Shown piece after piece: positions 33,288-44,590 of a stretch of DNA of 64,000 nt; the stretch's first letter is position 1; every line of letters starts with the position of its first letter. This DNA is from Gambelia wislizenii (lineage: Eukaryota; Chordata; Lepidosauria; Squamata; Crotaphytidae), in assembly GCA_030847615.1 (NCBI GenBank), contig JAUMIR010000001.1, positions 447,322,687 through 447,386,686 of the forward strand, written 5' to 3'. The notes beneath the pieces are model-generated. The model saw only the letters and a list, made by a program, of their open reading frames with translations, was not told the DNA's origin and ran no database searches. Position numbers and translations under genes: made by a program.

Positions 33288-33354
33288 ATTTATTTTAGTG
33301 TTTTGCCTCAGGTGTTTATTACTCCATACTCTTTTGTGACGTCTTCTAAATGCG

Positions 33355-33963
33355 CTAATATGCCTTTGCTAATCTGTGATCGATCTCTTTGTCAATCTTG
33401 GCATCTGAGGAGATAATGCTTCCCAGGTAGGTGAACTGCTGAATGGACTTGAGCACAGATTTGCCAATGGCAATGTGGGGATGATGGTGTTCGTCCTGTG
33501 GTGCAGATTGATAAAGAACTTCTGTTTTCTTCAGGTTGACTTCCAGCCCAAACAGCTCTGCAGCTGTTGCGAAGCAGGATGTTAGGCGCTGCAGAGCTGC
33601 TTCTGTGTGGGCAACAAGGGCAGCAGCATCAGCGAAGAGCAGCTCACAAACTAGATAGCTTAGAGTGTTAGTGTGAGCCCTCAGATGGCTTAAGTTAAAC
33701 AAGCTACCATCAATACGGTAACATATATAGATGCCGTCGTCTTCTTCAAGCTCTGCCATAGCCCTTTGGAGCATCATGCTAAAGAAGATTGTAAATAAAA
33801 TTGGAGCAAGAACACAACCTTGCTTCACTCCATTAGTTATTAGAAAGGGCTCTGAAAGAGCATCACGATATCTGACTTGACTGCGCTGGCCCTCATGTAG
33901 CAAGATAATCATTTTAAGGAATTTGCGGGGGGGGGGCATCCTAGTCTTTCCAGGAGCTGCCAC
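33355..33963 (-). pseudogene. Reverse transcriptase core with FADD changed to FADA (copy B)
   Basis: An open segment of 202 codons covers the RT palm: ITNGVKQGCVLAPILFTIFF, then ELLFADAAALVAH, LEVNLKKTEVLY and FTYLGSIISSDAKIDKEID. In copy A the catalytic motif is FADD, encoded GATGAT; here it is GATGCT, so the second aspartate of the metal-binding pair is alanine. That alone should abolish polymerase activity. The first residues (MAAPGKTRMPPPRKFLK) come from a frame altered by a G-run at about 33928 and are not native. The family places this domain in second-strand and first-strand cDNA synthesis at the target site. Confidence 0.85.
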
Positions 33964-34271
33964 AGATCTTTTCTGCTCACAGTGTCGAAGGCTTTGGTGA
34001 GTTCGACAAATGTTACATAGAGACCCTTGTTCTGCTCCCTACATTTTTCTTGCAGTTGACTAAGGGCAAATACCATATCTGTAGTACTCCTATTGGCTCT
34101 GAAGCCACATTGGCTTTCAGGAAGAAGTTCTTCTGCAATAGCAGGAACTAATCTGTTCAGGAGTATCCTTGCAAGGATATTTCTAGCAATAGAGAGCAGT
34201 GTTATCCCTTGATTGTTTCAGCAATCGGAATTTGGTCCGTTTTTCTTGTATAGAGTGATGAAGACTGCATC

Positions 34272-35795
34272 TCAGATATCTGATGGCAGTTCCCCTTTTT
34301 CCCAGCAATTCCCAAGGAGTTCGTGGAATTTGTCATGGAGTGCATGACCTCCGTGTTTCCAAACTTCAGGTGGGATTCCATCAATCCCAGCTGCCTTGCC
34401 GTTTTTCATCTGCTGTATGGCCTTAAGGGTCTCTTCCAAAGTGGGAGCGATGTCCAATTCATTTTTCATGGGTTTTTGTATCATATGTTGGATAGCTGGG
34501 CCTTGGACTACTCGGTTGGCACTAAAGAGACTTTGAAAATGTTCAGCCCATCGATGCAGGATGGAGGCTTTATCAGTAATTAGTGTTTGACCATCTGTAC
34601 TGTATAAGGAGCTTTGGACCTGATAAGTAGGTCCAAACACTGCTTTAAGAGCTTCATAAAATCCTCTATGATCACCCAGATCTGCACAACGTTGTGTCTT
34701 TTCTGCTATATTGAACCACCACTTGTTCTGCATGTCTCGGAGTTTTTGTTGAAGTTTACTACATGTGAGGTGGAAAGCTGCTTTTCTTACATGGCAAGTT
34801 GGCTGGGCGAGGTATGCCTGGTGAGCAGTTCTCTTCTTTGCCAACAGCTCCTGGATCTCTTGGTTGTTTTTATCAAACCAGTCTTGATTTTTCTTGTGGG
34901 AGAACCCGAGGGATTCTTCCGCAGACCGGAGGATACCGTTTTTGATATGTTGCCAAAGGACTGTAGGAGAAGGATCTGTAGGATGGTCTTCAAGTTTCAT
35001 TTGTAGATTTGCCTGGAAGTTGTCTCTCATGGTAGCTTCTTGAAAATTGTTGACTTGGAGTCTCCTCTTTAAGATCCCACCCCTTTTAGGTTTGAACTTA
35101 AGATGAAGATTTAGTTTACATCTTATGAGGCGATGATCTGTTTGGCATTCTGCACTGGGCATCACTCGGGTATGACGGACAACGCACATGTTTTTCTGGT
35201 GGACTAGAACATAGTCAATGAGGTGCCAATGTTTGGATCGCGGATACATCCTGGGGTGCTCTGCTGAAAGATAGTGTTTGTAATAGTCAGCTGTTGTTCT
35301 GCACAGAACTCTTAACAGGAGGCGTCCATTATCATTGCAATTTCCAACACCATGCTTGCCTAAGACACCTTTCCAGGCTTCGGAGTTCTTTCCTACTCTG
35401 TCATTAAAGTCCCCAAGGATAATAATTTTATCTTCTACAGGGACTTTTTGTATGAGTTGGTGTAGGTCTGTGTAGAATTTGTCTTTCTCTACAGGGTCGG
35501 CTTGCATAGTTGGGGCATATATACTAAAGAGAACAACATGTGGGAGGCGTAAGGAAATAATGCGATCAGAGTGTCCTGTTGGCAAGGTTTCGAGTTTGGA
35601 GGCAATGGAGTTTTTAATCATAAAGCCTACTCCTGAAAGATGTTTTTCAGTTTTGGGTTTGCCAGACCAGTAAAGTGTGTAGCCGGCGCCGTGTTCTTTA
35701 AGGCTGCCTTCCTCATGGAGATGAACTTCACTAAGTGCAGCGATGTTTTCTTCACTCTTCATAATCATATAGAAAGGAGATAGCTGAGGAGACAT
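34272..35795 (-). pseudogene. APE-type endonuclease plus RT N-terminal region (copy B), 507 codons open
   Basis: The longest open frame in the window. Residues about 15-230 match an exonuclease-endonuclease-phosphatase fold: ALSEVHLHEEG (with the metal-binding glutamate), FSIYAPTMQ, IIILGDFNDRVG (the GDFN motif), HLIDYVLV and SAECQTDHRLIRCKL (the catalytic SDH-like histidine region). A linker follows (about 230-440), then the start of RT, NGKAAGIDGIPPEVWKHGG. The N-terminal beta-strands with the first catalytic asparagine lie upstream of the first methionine and are absent, so this methionine is not a true start. The frame ends before the RT palm. It resembles proteins often annotated as 'craniofacial development protein 2-like', which are usually this kind of LINE endonuclease, not host genes. 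Confidence 0.85.
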
Positions 35796-35800
35796 TATAA

Positions 35801-36378
35801 AACTGAGCTGGAGTTCATAACATCTGTTTTATGGCTTAACCAAAAGGCTGAGTCTCTCTAGTATGTCCAGACTCCCAATGAAACCTGGGCATATGGACTA
35901 CTAAAAGTAATGCTGACCGCAGTCAATTTAAATTTCCCAATCTAACAGGGTGTTAATTTCCCATTTGAACATTGCAACTCTGGACTGACTGAGATCCAAA
36001 TCCAATTGCTAGTTCCAACTGGAGTAGACCCATTGAATCAATGGCATTGAATAAATGTTGACTTTCATTTTGGTGCTGTGACAGCCATCTGCAGAAACCT
36101 GCAGGGATCCTTGTGAGCTCTCTGCAGATGATGTTCTTGCAGTATGTCCAGCTATGGGAAGATACTATAGCTGGATACATCCCTGCTCATCCCCCTCTCT
36201 CCAACAACATGAAAATGGCCATGCTGGGGTAGTGGTGGCTGTGCTGCTTATACGGTGAGTTTTGGGTGGGGTAGTATTGGCAGGTGTAGCTATGAAGACA
36301 TAGCTACATGATACACGTGTTATCCTAAGCAGTGGGGGGGGGTGCTTTGAGACCCACCCATGATACCAAAAATCAAGA
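35801..36378. other. Unassigned stretch
   Basis: About 580 bases between copy B and the LTR-like repeat with no supported gene or repeat. Confidence 0.4.
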
Positions 36379-37216
36379 TGGGGGAATTATTAGCTCAAAC
36401 AGTGTTCCTGTGAGTGGAGGGTGACTGCAGGGACCTTTTCACCTTTGTATGCCAGTACTAACTGCAGAGAACTCCAGGTTAAAGTGAAATAAAGTATTTT
36501 TATTAGAAACAACACAAAAATCATTCACACATGCAACACACCTTCCTGAGAACCACACAAGGCTATCAAGGAGTAGGGCATAAATATTGGATAAAGCGAG
36601 AGACTTGGGGAAAATAGGGTGATAGTTACCAGTCTTGAAGAGTGAAATACTCAGACAGAAGTCTGAGCATGGCTCTAGAGGTTCTGATCTGGAAGTGCAC
36701 CAAGAAAGAGAGTGGCTGGTCTCATACACCATGACAGACATTTCTATTGTTGGGTGGCTAATATCCTGCTTCATATCCTGAAGGGGTTACGTTGGCTAGG
36801 ACAAAGCCTAGATGGGTTTCCCACTGGTAAACATAGGGAACCCAAACTTAGCTGGTTGCTATTAATGGCTGGGAGGTAGAAATTGATTGGTTTATGACAG
36901 CCTTGCATTGCAGGATAGGAGAGGGTTCTTGGGATTGGGGTTGGAAAGGTCACTTGATTGTTTAGATTGGGTGACTCATTGCTGAGGTGCCCAAGAAGAT
37001 ATTAACACATACTTCCTTTATGGCTTTGTTTACTGGGGCTTCTGCACAATCCTAGTTTGGGCTGCTTCCTAAAAATATTTCTAAGACACCTTCCTAGATC
37101 CTTGTGACCTCCACCTGATCTCTTTTTTGATCACCTCTGCCAACCTGGCCCCTTCCAAGTGTCCAATATTTCCAATTATTCAATATTATTGGGAGGGGTA
37201 GTAGGACATGCTAACA
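36379..37216 (+). repeat. LTR-like interspersed repeat, copy 2
   Basis: Homologous to 2508-3330 from TGGGGGAATTATTAG to GGACATGCTAACA. AATAAA is at 36488-36493, followed by GTATTTTTATTAG and an A/C-rich tract. Both copies share ACTAACTGCAGAGAACTCCA and a CTTCATATCCTGAAGGGGT block. The identity is clearly imperfect, so both are old. As with copy 1, no duplication of the target is obvious and an LTR is only the best interpretation. Confidence 0.45.
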
Positions 37217-38949
37217 CACATATGTCTCCCAGTGTAGAACCTCAGCCATTCTTACCTTAATAAGGTTGAAAACGCTAGTGCCATATTGTAAAAGGGCTGG
37301 AACAGCACTTTTCCCAACATGAATTATACTTTTTAAGCCACTGTGATTACAGATTTCCAATATCCAGAGATGAACAAGAGTGTCTGCAGCTGCACAGTAG
37401 GTACCATCATCATTAAACACATTTTCATGCAACAGAATCTATCTTTTCAGAGAGCAAAAGGATAGGACAACCTATGGCCACAGCCACTCCCAAACACTAT
37501 GCAGTGATAAGGACATTATTTTGCAGCTCTATAGAACAGATGACATTGGCTGATTGTGCATCTGATGTGCAACCAACCGACAGCATAATGCAGATTGTAC
37601 AGGTTGGTTACACATTGTCGCACATTTGATGTGCAGTGGTTCACAGATATGCACTTGTTGAGAACACCTTAAAAGCAGTCGTTCCACTACCTGAAGTTAC
37701 ACTGATAAAGAAAGCACCATGCTCTGCCTATGAACAGATGAGGATATGCTATAGTGATCACTGTTGCATCTAATCCAGGGCTGTCTACAGAGACTGGAAA
37801 AATTTTGTCTACCCTCAGGCAACATGGCTAGTGGCCACATTGGCTACAGGACTCGGGGAGCTATAGTCCAAAAAGTCAACTCTGATTGTCTACTCTGGCC
37901 AGTAGAATTGTGATGGCTTTCCAATGCCTCACTCTGAAGTCTTTCTCAGTCCTGTTGTCTCAAGTCTGAACTTGGGACTCTCTGCGTGCAAACCATGTAC
38001 ACTTTTATTTTCCCAGGTCTTTGAATTTTCCCAGGTCTTACAAATATCAAAGAATAACACAGTAATAAACATTCAAAGTGATAATAATTCTCATGGATAT
38101 GAGGTGATTCAAACTCCCAGTTCTCAGACAAATTGTGATATTCTATGGGATGCAAAGAAAGATGGAAAGATCCACTGTTCTTTTCTTTATGTGGGAGCGT
38201 TTAGAGAGAGCTGGAGTCCAAATTCATTTACAAATGGATCCAAGAAATCATTGCCATTAGAGAGAAGCCATGAAATGAGTTGATTAAACTCCAGAGTCTC
38301 AGTCCAATGCCTTGCAGGACAGCTGTTCATTTGAAATAAACCACCCGCACATTAATTGTTCCCCATAGTGGCATTCTCACTTGAGAAGCTTTGGGCTGAG
38401 AGCCAAACTACATGTCACAGCAGCAGCCATATTTGTTGTCCCTGTGTCTGTTTCATTCATAGGCGCATGCTTCTGTGTGCATGTGCATACAGATTCATGG
38501 GGGAAGGGGCTAGTGTTTCTTTACTTTGAAAGGTGCCACATGGGCAAGGGGAGCAGTACTCTCCCTACTCTTTCATTTTGTCTCCCTCTGTTCCCTCATT
38601 TCCCTTTGGGCTCCCCCCCGCCCAGGCTGGTTCCAATACTGACTGTGAGCCATGGTAGGAGAAAATAGGATTAATGCTACACAGCAGAAGGAAATGCACC
38701 ATTTTATATATATATATATTAATGCTCCTTCCACACACATACTCACACACACATGCATGTGCACGCATGCACACATCCTTCCTACATTTGAAGGAACTAA
38801 CAATGTGGTTTCCGTCATGATTGCTTCCATCTTGAAACTCAAAGTGTGCATTAAGCAGAGTTCTGTGATTTTCTGTGACCCACATGCTTTTTAAAAAGCC
38901 ACCTGAAGCAATCTTCTTCTTAGCAGAAGAAATGGGTTGAGGAGAAGCA
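37217..38949. other. Unassigned stretch
   Basis: No gene is supported; the 119-codon frame at 37924-38283 has no recognised motif. A TATATATATATA run (38706-38719) and CACACA/ATGCATGTGC region (38735-38775) are simple sequence. Positions 37830-37880 contain a fragment of the local foldback family (GGGGAGCTATAGTCC). Confidence 0.4.
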
Positions 38950-39180
38950 GAGAATCATAGTTTGAAGGAACCCTCAAGTGCCATCTAGTCCAGTTTCCTG
39001 ACCATGGAAGAATCAACATCTGAAACAAATGGACATTTAACCTCTGTTTATAAACCTCCCATGAGGAAGAGTCCACCACCTTCTGCAGTAGTCTATTCCA
39101 CTGTAGAACTTCTCTTAACATCAGGGAGGTCTTTGTAATGTTTAGTCAGAATTGCCTTTGAATTGTCTGTTGAAGCTCAA
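38950..39180 (-). mobile_element. CR1 LINE 3' end
   Basis: The plus strand reads AGAATCATAGTTTGAAGGAA, CAAGTGCCATCTAGTCCAG, then GAGTCCACCACCTTC and TATTCCACTGTAGAACTTCT, the reverse of a CR1 tail. The element therefore lies on the minus strand. The typical ATTCTATGA tail has shrunk to a single AATCATAG. Confidence 0.8.
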
Positions 39181-41227
39181 AGCTACCCTCCTCAAGTTGC
39201 TGCTTTATCCTGGGAAGGAGGGGACAGACAACCTGAACCAGTACAGTTCAGAACTGCATGGAGTGGGGAGGGGTTGAGCACCATCTCTCCATGCAGCATG
39301 CTTCCATTTTCCAGGGCTGCTTTGGACTTCAGATAAGACTAGAAGGAAGGAAGGATAGAACTCTGTATAACTTGTAACTTGAGCCTTGTGGTATTCATAG
39401 TTGCTTTCCAAAGAAGGGAAGATTCACACCAGGAGGTCAAATAAGGGTTGTCAATGTGTTAGTGAGTTATGCAGATGTATGTAGAACTTATATCTGTGGA
39501 ACTTACATTTAAAAAAAAAATTGTTGCAGAGGTCAGAATCCTCTGCCTACCACACAATGACCAAGCAATGGTATCCTTCTCCAGGACTTCTGGAGAACCC
39601 CTAGGAGTTCCCAGAGGATGCCATTTGCTGTGTGTCCAGCTATGGAAACCTACCCCACCCCCACTTTCTACCAGCCAGTAAATGGCTCTGTTGGGGGTGG
39701 TGGTTGTAGCAGCTGAAAGTTGGGACATTGAGAGGAAAATATGCAATGATGTATTCAAATATTTTACTCCAAGTCTCAAGTCAAGTCTCAAGTTGAGTCT
39801 CAAGTCTGGGAGTCAACTTTAACAGAAAAAAAGGAGATGGTGGTGGGGTGTGTGTAGGGTGTGTGTGGAGTTTCAATAACTAGAAAATCAAGAAGACATG
39901 CACAAATTTAGGTTTAAAAAAATTATCAGCAAACACAATGGGCTTGAGACCAAGTTGAGGCATTGAAGTGACTTGAGTCCAGCTCAATCGACTTCAGTCT
40001 ACATCACTGAAAATGTGTTATAGTTTAGTCTGTGTGGAACTTCATGATGTATCTCCTAATCCAGGATCTTGGGCAAGGTGTTTGCTAAACAGTTGTAATG
40101 ATCCAGTAATATTACATCTATGAGGACTTTAACTGCATAAACCTTGGGCACCATGACTCTGCTGTTTGGCAGAGCAAGAAGCCTGTAGTAACATGAGAGG
40201 AATCCATGCTATGAGTCTTTTCCATTCCATTGTTGCACACCTGAGAAATAAAATGTGTGAGAAGGAACCACGGTGCAAACCCCTTCCATGTAGCCACAAG
40301 TTGTTTCCTACATGGGAATGAGCTGTGCCACAGTGGCTTCCATGAGGTAACTTGAAAAGAAATCACATATCACATGGAAAAAGACTAACAATGTAGGTAA
40401 TTGCAATTTCTCATGCCAATATCACCACAGTAGCATTGTTAGCTTCCCCTTGCTAATCTAACATCACTGGAGCCAACCACATGGCAAGTTACTGAAGGGA
40501 TTAACAACCATATTACATAAGAACTAGTCCTGTACTGGAAGATTATTTCCAATTTTTTCTAACTATTCAAATGCAAAGGCTTTATTAAAAAATATACATC
40601 AAGGGCTGGCATCTTGTTCAGTAGTTATAAAATCATAATCTAAGCTCTTGTTACTTGGGGGATTCAAGTTCACGGTCATTAACCACCAAACATGACCCCC
40701 CACAGGCCTACCTTTTCAGCCAAACAGCACCCCAACCAAAGGGCTGCCAAGGTGCTGCAGATCAAATTGCTGGGAAATCACATCTGCAGAACTCTCCTGG
40801 TCATGGAGTTCATTGAGAAAAGCAGTTGTGGCAAGACCCCAAGAGGTCTTTCCAGCTGCCTATTCTCATTATGCCCCATGTCCAGATGAGCACTGCAGGC
40901 TTCATTTTCCCAGTGCCCCCAATCAGAAATGCTTTGGTTGGGATACCAACTAGCTGAAAAGGCAGGGCTTGAGGGGTGGAGGATAGTCAGATATAGCTAC
41001 AACCAGGAGCTCTGTCATCATAGTTACGTCTGATGATGTAGGATCTCAGCCAAAGTGGGTTTTCTCTCTCTCTCTTGTGTTTACTGTACTTCTAAGGGAT
41101 CTTGAGTCTCCTCGGCTAATTCTACTTCCCACATTCAGTTAAAGCCCTTGAGGATGATTCATGAGGTAACTTTTCCATGAACCAGAGAGACTGAAGACTG
41201 ATGGTGAGATGTGTAATAGAAATAAAT
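39181..41227. other. Unassigned stretch
   Basis: About 2 kb with no supported gene. A CAAGTCTCAAG tandem occurs at 39770-39806 and a GGTGTGTGTAGG run near 39844. No recognisable LINE, SINE or MITE boundary was found. Confidence 0.4.
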
Positions 41228-41530
41228 AAATATGGGAGAAGGTCTTCTCAGTGGCTGCTCCCAGGCTCAGGCACTCTCTCCCTAGAGAGGCTAGATTGGC
41301 ACCCTCCTTCTTATCCTTTTGTAAGCCGGGAAAGACCTTTTTGTTTCAGGAGGCCATTAAGGGCTGACTGCTCAGGGGAAAGGGCTTTTCATGTGCTGTG
41401 TTGTTTTTACAGTATTTTTTTTTTTACTGATCCCTTTTTAACTGCTTTTAATTTTATTGATATTTTAAAAATACTTTTACTGTTTGTATGATTTAAAATT
41501 TCACCTGTATCTGTTTTAACTTTTGTAAAC
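41228..41530 (+). mobile_element. L2-like LINE 3' end
   Basis: GAGAAGGTCTTCTCAGTGGC encodes the EKVFSVAAP-like block, followed by CTCAGGCACTCTCTCC (the RLWNSLP equivalent, frame-shifted), a T-rich 3' UTR and TTTTGTAAACTGTCTTG. The tail continues after the MITE at 41538-41752 as GAGTGT, showing that the MITE landed in the L2 tail. Confidence 0.7.
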
Positions 41531-41537
41531 TGTCTTG

Positions 41538-41752
41538 GGCCAAATCCACACTACACAAATAATCCAGTCTGAAACTTGACTATTTACCATGGTTCCTTCC
41601 TATTGAATCTTGGGATTTGTAGTTTTACAAAGTCTTTTCTGCCAAAGCATGCTGGTGCCTCACCAAACTACAAGTCCCAAGATTCCATAGGAAGGAGCTA
41701 TGACAAATAATCCAGTTTCCAACTGGATTATTTGTGTGGTGTGGATTTGGCC
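41538..41752. mobile_element. 215-bp foldback MITE, TSD TTG, inserted in an L2 tail
   Basis: GGCCAAATCCACACTACACA pairs with TGTGTGGTGTGGATTTGGCC, and AAATAATCCAGT pairs with ACTGGATTATTT. The middle has the AATCTTGGGATTTGTAG / CTACAAGTCCCAAGATT pair. TTG lies on both sides (41535-41537 and 41753-41755). Removal of the element and one TTG gives AAACTGTCTTGAG, as expected for an L2 tail. No coding content. Confidence 0.8.
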
Positions 41753-41767
41753 TTGAGTGTGCATGTG

Positions 41768-42598
41768 TATGTCACCTGTCAATTTACAGAGTCACCTGTC
41801 AGTTTATGGAGACCCCATGAATTTCATAGGGTTTCCTTAGGCAAGGAATTATCAGAGGTGGTTTGACAATTCCTTCTTCTGAAATATAGCTTATAGGACT
41901 TGGGACTTTATCAGACAAGGAAAAAATCGTGCCAAGATGTTGTGATTTCAACAGAACAGGTTGTCATGATCAGACAATGTCATTCTGCTCCCGTGGCCAG
42001 TGTGTCAATTGTCTGGTAATAAGGCACCACTTTTAATTGACGGCTTAAGTAGTCAATAGATTGGCTGTGCCTTTTTTTGCTGGCATTGCCAGTGTGTGAA
42101 ACCTCAGGCCATTTAAATTTCATCACTGCAGAGTCAATGGCCAGATGGGGCACAACACTTCCAGGTGAAATCATGACATACAGGTAAGTGACAAACTTTT
42201 TATGACCCTCTTTGGGTAACTTGGAAGTTGTAAAGTGTGTTTTAGTGCTTTTAGTAACTTTAATTTTTTTTTTGTTTTATTTTTGAATTTCCCTCGTGAT
42301 GAACTCTCACAAGAATCTGTGGGATTTCAAACATGGAAGTGAATAGAGTTCCATTCACTTCCTCTTTATTGCCAGGGAAGCCATTGACAGGGAGAGAAGG
42401 GAGGTGCAGTGGGGGATGTTCTTTTGCTGGCATAGAAATGGTTTTTTTTCTATGCCGGCAAAAGAACCTTTCATGGGGCTCGTCTGATAAAGTCCCTGGT
42501 ATTCATTGACAGTCTTCCATCCAAGTTCTAACCAGGGTTGACCTGCTTAGCTTCCAAGATCAGGCAGGACCTGGTGTCTTTTTAGGATATTTAGGCAG
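41768..42598 (-). mobile_element. 5S rRNA-derived SINE split by a MITE
   Basis: The left piece (41768-41902) and right piece (42496-42598) together match the 5S SINE at 14606-14847 read on the minus strand. The right piece carries the 5S-like part (CCATCCAAGTTCTAACCAGG and TGCTTAGCTTCCAAGATCAG on the plus strand); the left piece carries the 3' part. The element 41903-42495 interrupts it at the end of the 5S-like region. Confidence 0.85.
41903..42495. mobile_element. 593-bp TIR element inside the 5S SINE, 3-bp TSD
   Basis: Ends are GGACTTTATCAGACAAGG and CTCGTCTGATAAAGTCC. TTG (41900-41902) and CTG (42496-42498) look like a 3-bp duplication with one change. Near the right end is a strong hairpin, TTTTGCTGGCATAGAAA / TTTCTATGCCGGCAAAA (about 42421-42462). 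There is no transposase. The terminal pattern (GGA..TT.TCAGAC) is shared with the elements at 59005 and 51659. Confidence 0.8.
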
Positions 42599-44224
42599 CA
42601 TTTTGAGTAGGAGACTGGGAAAGAAAGAAAAAAGAAAAGCTGGAATTCACTTGGGCAGTTACAAATGCTTAACCACCATAGTTATGTAACTATGCAGTGA
42701 TTCCTGGACCAGTTCCCCTAATCCACACTTACCAGGCAGTAGCCACAGTGATCAATGGGGGTCTTTTCCCCTGTTGACCAGGAAGCAGTTGACTGATGTG
42801 GCCATCCCCTCAGTCTACAATGTGAGGAGGGATTGCGACAGGGACTCTGCTTCTGCCTGTCACACTGGAGGTCACTTGCATGAGAGGGGTGGGGACATCA
42901 GTCAGCTGCTTCTTGATTAACAGGGGAACACATCACCATTGATCACAGCAGATGCTGTTCAGTATGTGGGAATTGGAGAGCTTTCATGTTCCCTATGTAT
43001 CCCCTAAACTAGGGAATATGTAGGGATCATGAATACAAAATGCTCACGAATGCATAACTCTAGGTCACACATTTGTATGTAACTTAGTGGATTTCAGCTA
43101 AAAATACACAACATCCACTGTCAGCTCAGAACAACCATGTAAGTTTGAAACCATGATGAAAAGAAATTCTAAAGTGCCCTGAGAAAGTGACAGGGGAAAC
43201 TAGAAAGCTCTCTTTGGAATCAGAAAGAAAGAGAGAGGGTGGAGGAGGAAGACTTTCAGGAAACTAGAGGACCAATTTTTAGCATAGCACTGGTAAGAAA
43301 TTTGTGATACCCCTCCTCTAGATCTTTACAACATATCCATGGAGAAGGTATAAAGCGGCAGTGCTTGCCACATAAGCCCCTTCGTTGGTGAACAAAAGGA
43401 AGGGAACTTGGGGACAACTGTGGCTTGATCATTTGGCAAATAACGTAGCAAATGGGATCCTGGTTTGTTTAGTAAAACCACTATCCCTTCTAGCCTCCTG
43501 GTGTGAAGCGGCGACTCCCACCCCCACCCTCATGTGGCTGGTCCCTCTTGCCTGCCTGTTGTAGATATACAAGGCTAAGTTGATGAGCTGTTCAGCTTAG
43601 TGTGAAATGTGTTACATTTTCCCCCCAGCTGCTTCCTGATTGCAGTATTTACTTTTAATCTCCTCTGCCTCAATGCCTGATAAAAACTTTGTCACATTAG
43701 ATGGTGACAGATGGGAAAGAGAGGGGGGGGATCACTGCAAGGGAACGTCCTGGCTTCCCAATAATTTTTCACAACGCCAATTATGTCCTTCAGTGCTTCC
43801 CGGCATGTGCACCCATGTCAGCAGAGAAGGAAATAGAAAGGCATAAATAAAGACAAAACCAGGCACTGCCGTGGCTTTAATCTGCAGAATAACATTTCCC
43901 ATTTGGATGAAATATTGTTGGATTCCTCTCTTCCCAGACTACATGGGTGAAGTACATGTACAGTCAGACTGGTTTGCTCTTGGCCTGGAAAACACCCAGT
44001 CTGGCAAACAGCCCTTTGGCACTACAGCTGAGATCCTACATGGGGAGATGTATCTCTGGCTTGTAGCTATGATACATCTCATACTATAACCTCAACCCAC
44101 ATTTTCAGTGGCAACCACCACCCCCCATGATAAAGTGGCCATTTATGCATCAGTGGAGACTGAGGGGAGTAGCAGAGATGCATTGAGCTATGTTCCTTTA
44201 GCTGAACACACGGCAACATCCATC
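42599..44224. other. Unassigned stretch
   Basis: No gene is supported. The part at about 43640-43740 (GCCTGATAAAAACTTTGTCA, ATGGTGACAG) has low repeat character and may be older unique sequence. Otherwise unremarkable. Confidence 0.35.
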
Positions 44225-44590
44225 CCATGCTCTTGCAACCTTTCAGGGATGAAAACCAGGACACATGTGCCCAAGCTACATCAGAGTGTGGTCAATATGG
44301 CAGAAGTTATTAATGAGCAAGAACACATAAGCCAGGAGAGGCTGCAGCAGTTTGGTTTTGCCTGAGCCTACAGGGAAGGGCAAGATTCCCCCTTCCTCTC
44401 CTCTCCTCTCCTCTCCTCCCTGCTTCAGCTAATTGAGCGCAAATTACTTTTGCACTTTGAACTCAGTTTGCAAGAACTAAAATAAACCAAGGGGAAAGTT
44501 AGGAGGAGAAGAAAGAAACTGGCTCATTTTAAAAGCAGCTGAAAAAGTTGAATGGCAGGGGATTAATCAAGTACACACATGTTAGCACCT
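44225..44590 (+). mobile_element. DNA-transposon MITE of the 'CAGGACACATGTGCC' family, copy 1
   Basis: GATGAAAACCAGGACACATG, GAACACATAAGCCAGGAGAG, GCTGCAGCAGTTTGGTTTTG, TTGCACTTTGAACTCAGTTT and GCAGGGGATTAATCAAGTAC form a fixed series that recurs, in order, at 53909-54381 and (reversed) 48785-49185, and partly at 58046-58199. The best ends in other copies are ATACCCTCCA at the left and GGGAGGTATG at the right. A CTCTC run (44395-44419) is an expanded internal pyrimidine stretch. Confidence 0.65.

Larger units (their letters stand above)
32668..35800 (-). mobile_element. RTE-like non-LTR retrotransposon, copy B, near full ORF
   Basis: The longest retrotransposon in the window: a minus-strand copy of about 3.1 kb with, in order, the C-terminal two thirds of an APE-type endonuclease, a linker, the reverse transcriptase and a 3' UTR that matches copy A. 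The ORF is broken into three main parts (34272-35795, 33355-33963 and 32979-33287). It lacks the N-terminal part of the endonuclease. The flanking word TTTTATGG (32647-32654 and 35827-35834) might be a remnant target duplication, but a 13-base gap at one side makes this weak. Confidence 0.85.

Noticed and set aside
34272..35795. Host 'craniofacial development protein 2-like' gene
   Set aside because: Gene context, motif order and matching copies A and C show a LINE endonuclease-RT.
2508..37216. A 35-kb provirus bounded by the two LTR-like repeats
   Set aside because: Spacing is too large, the copies are diverged, and the interior is unrelated repeats with no gag, pol or env.
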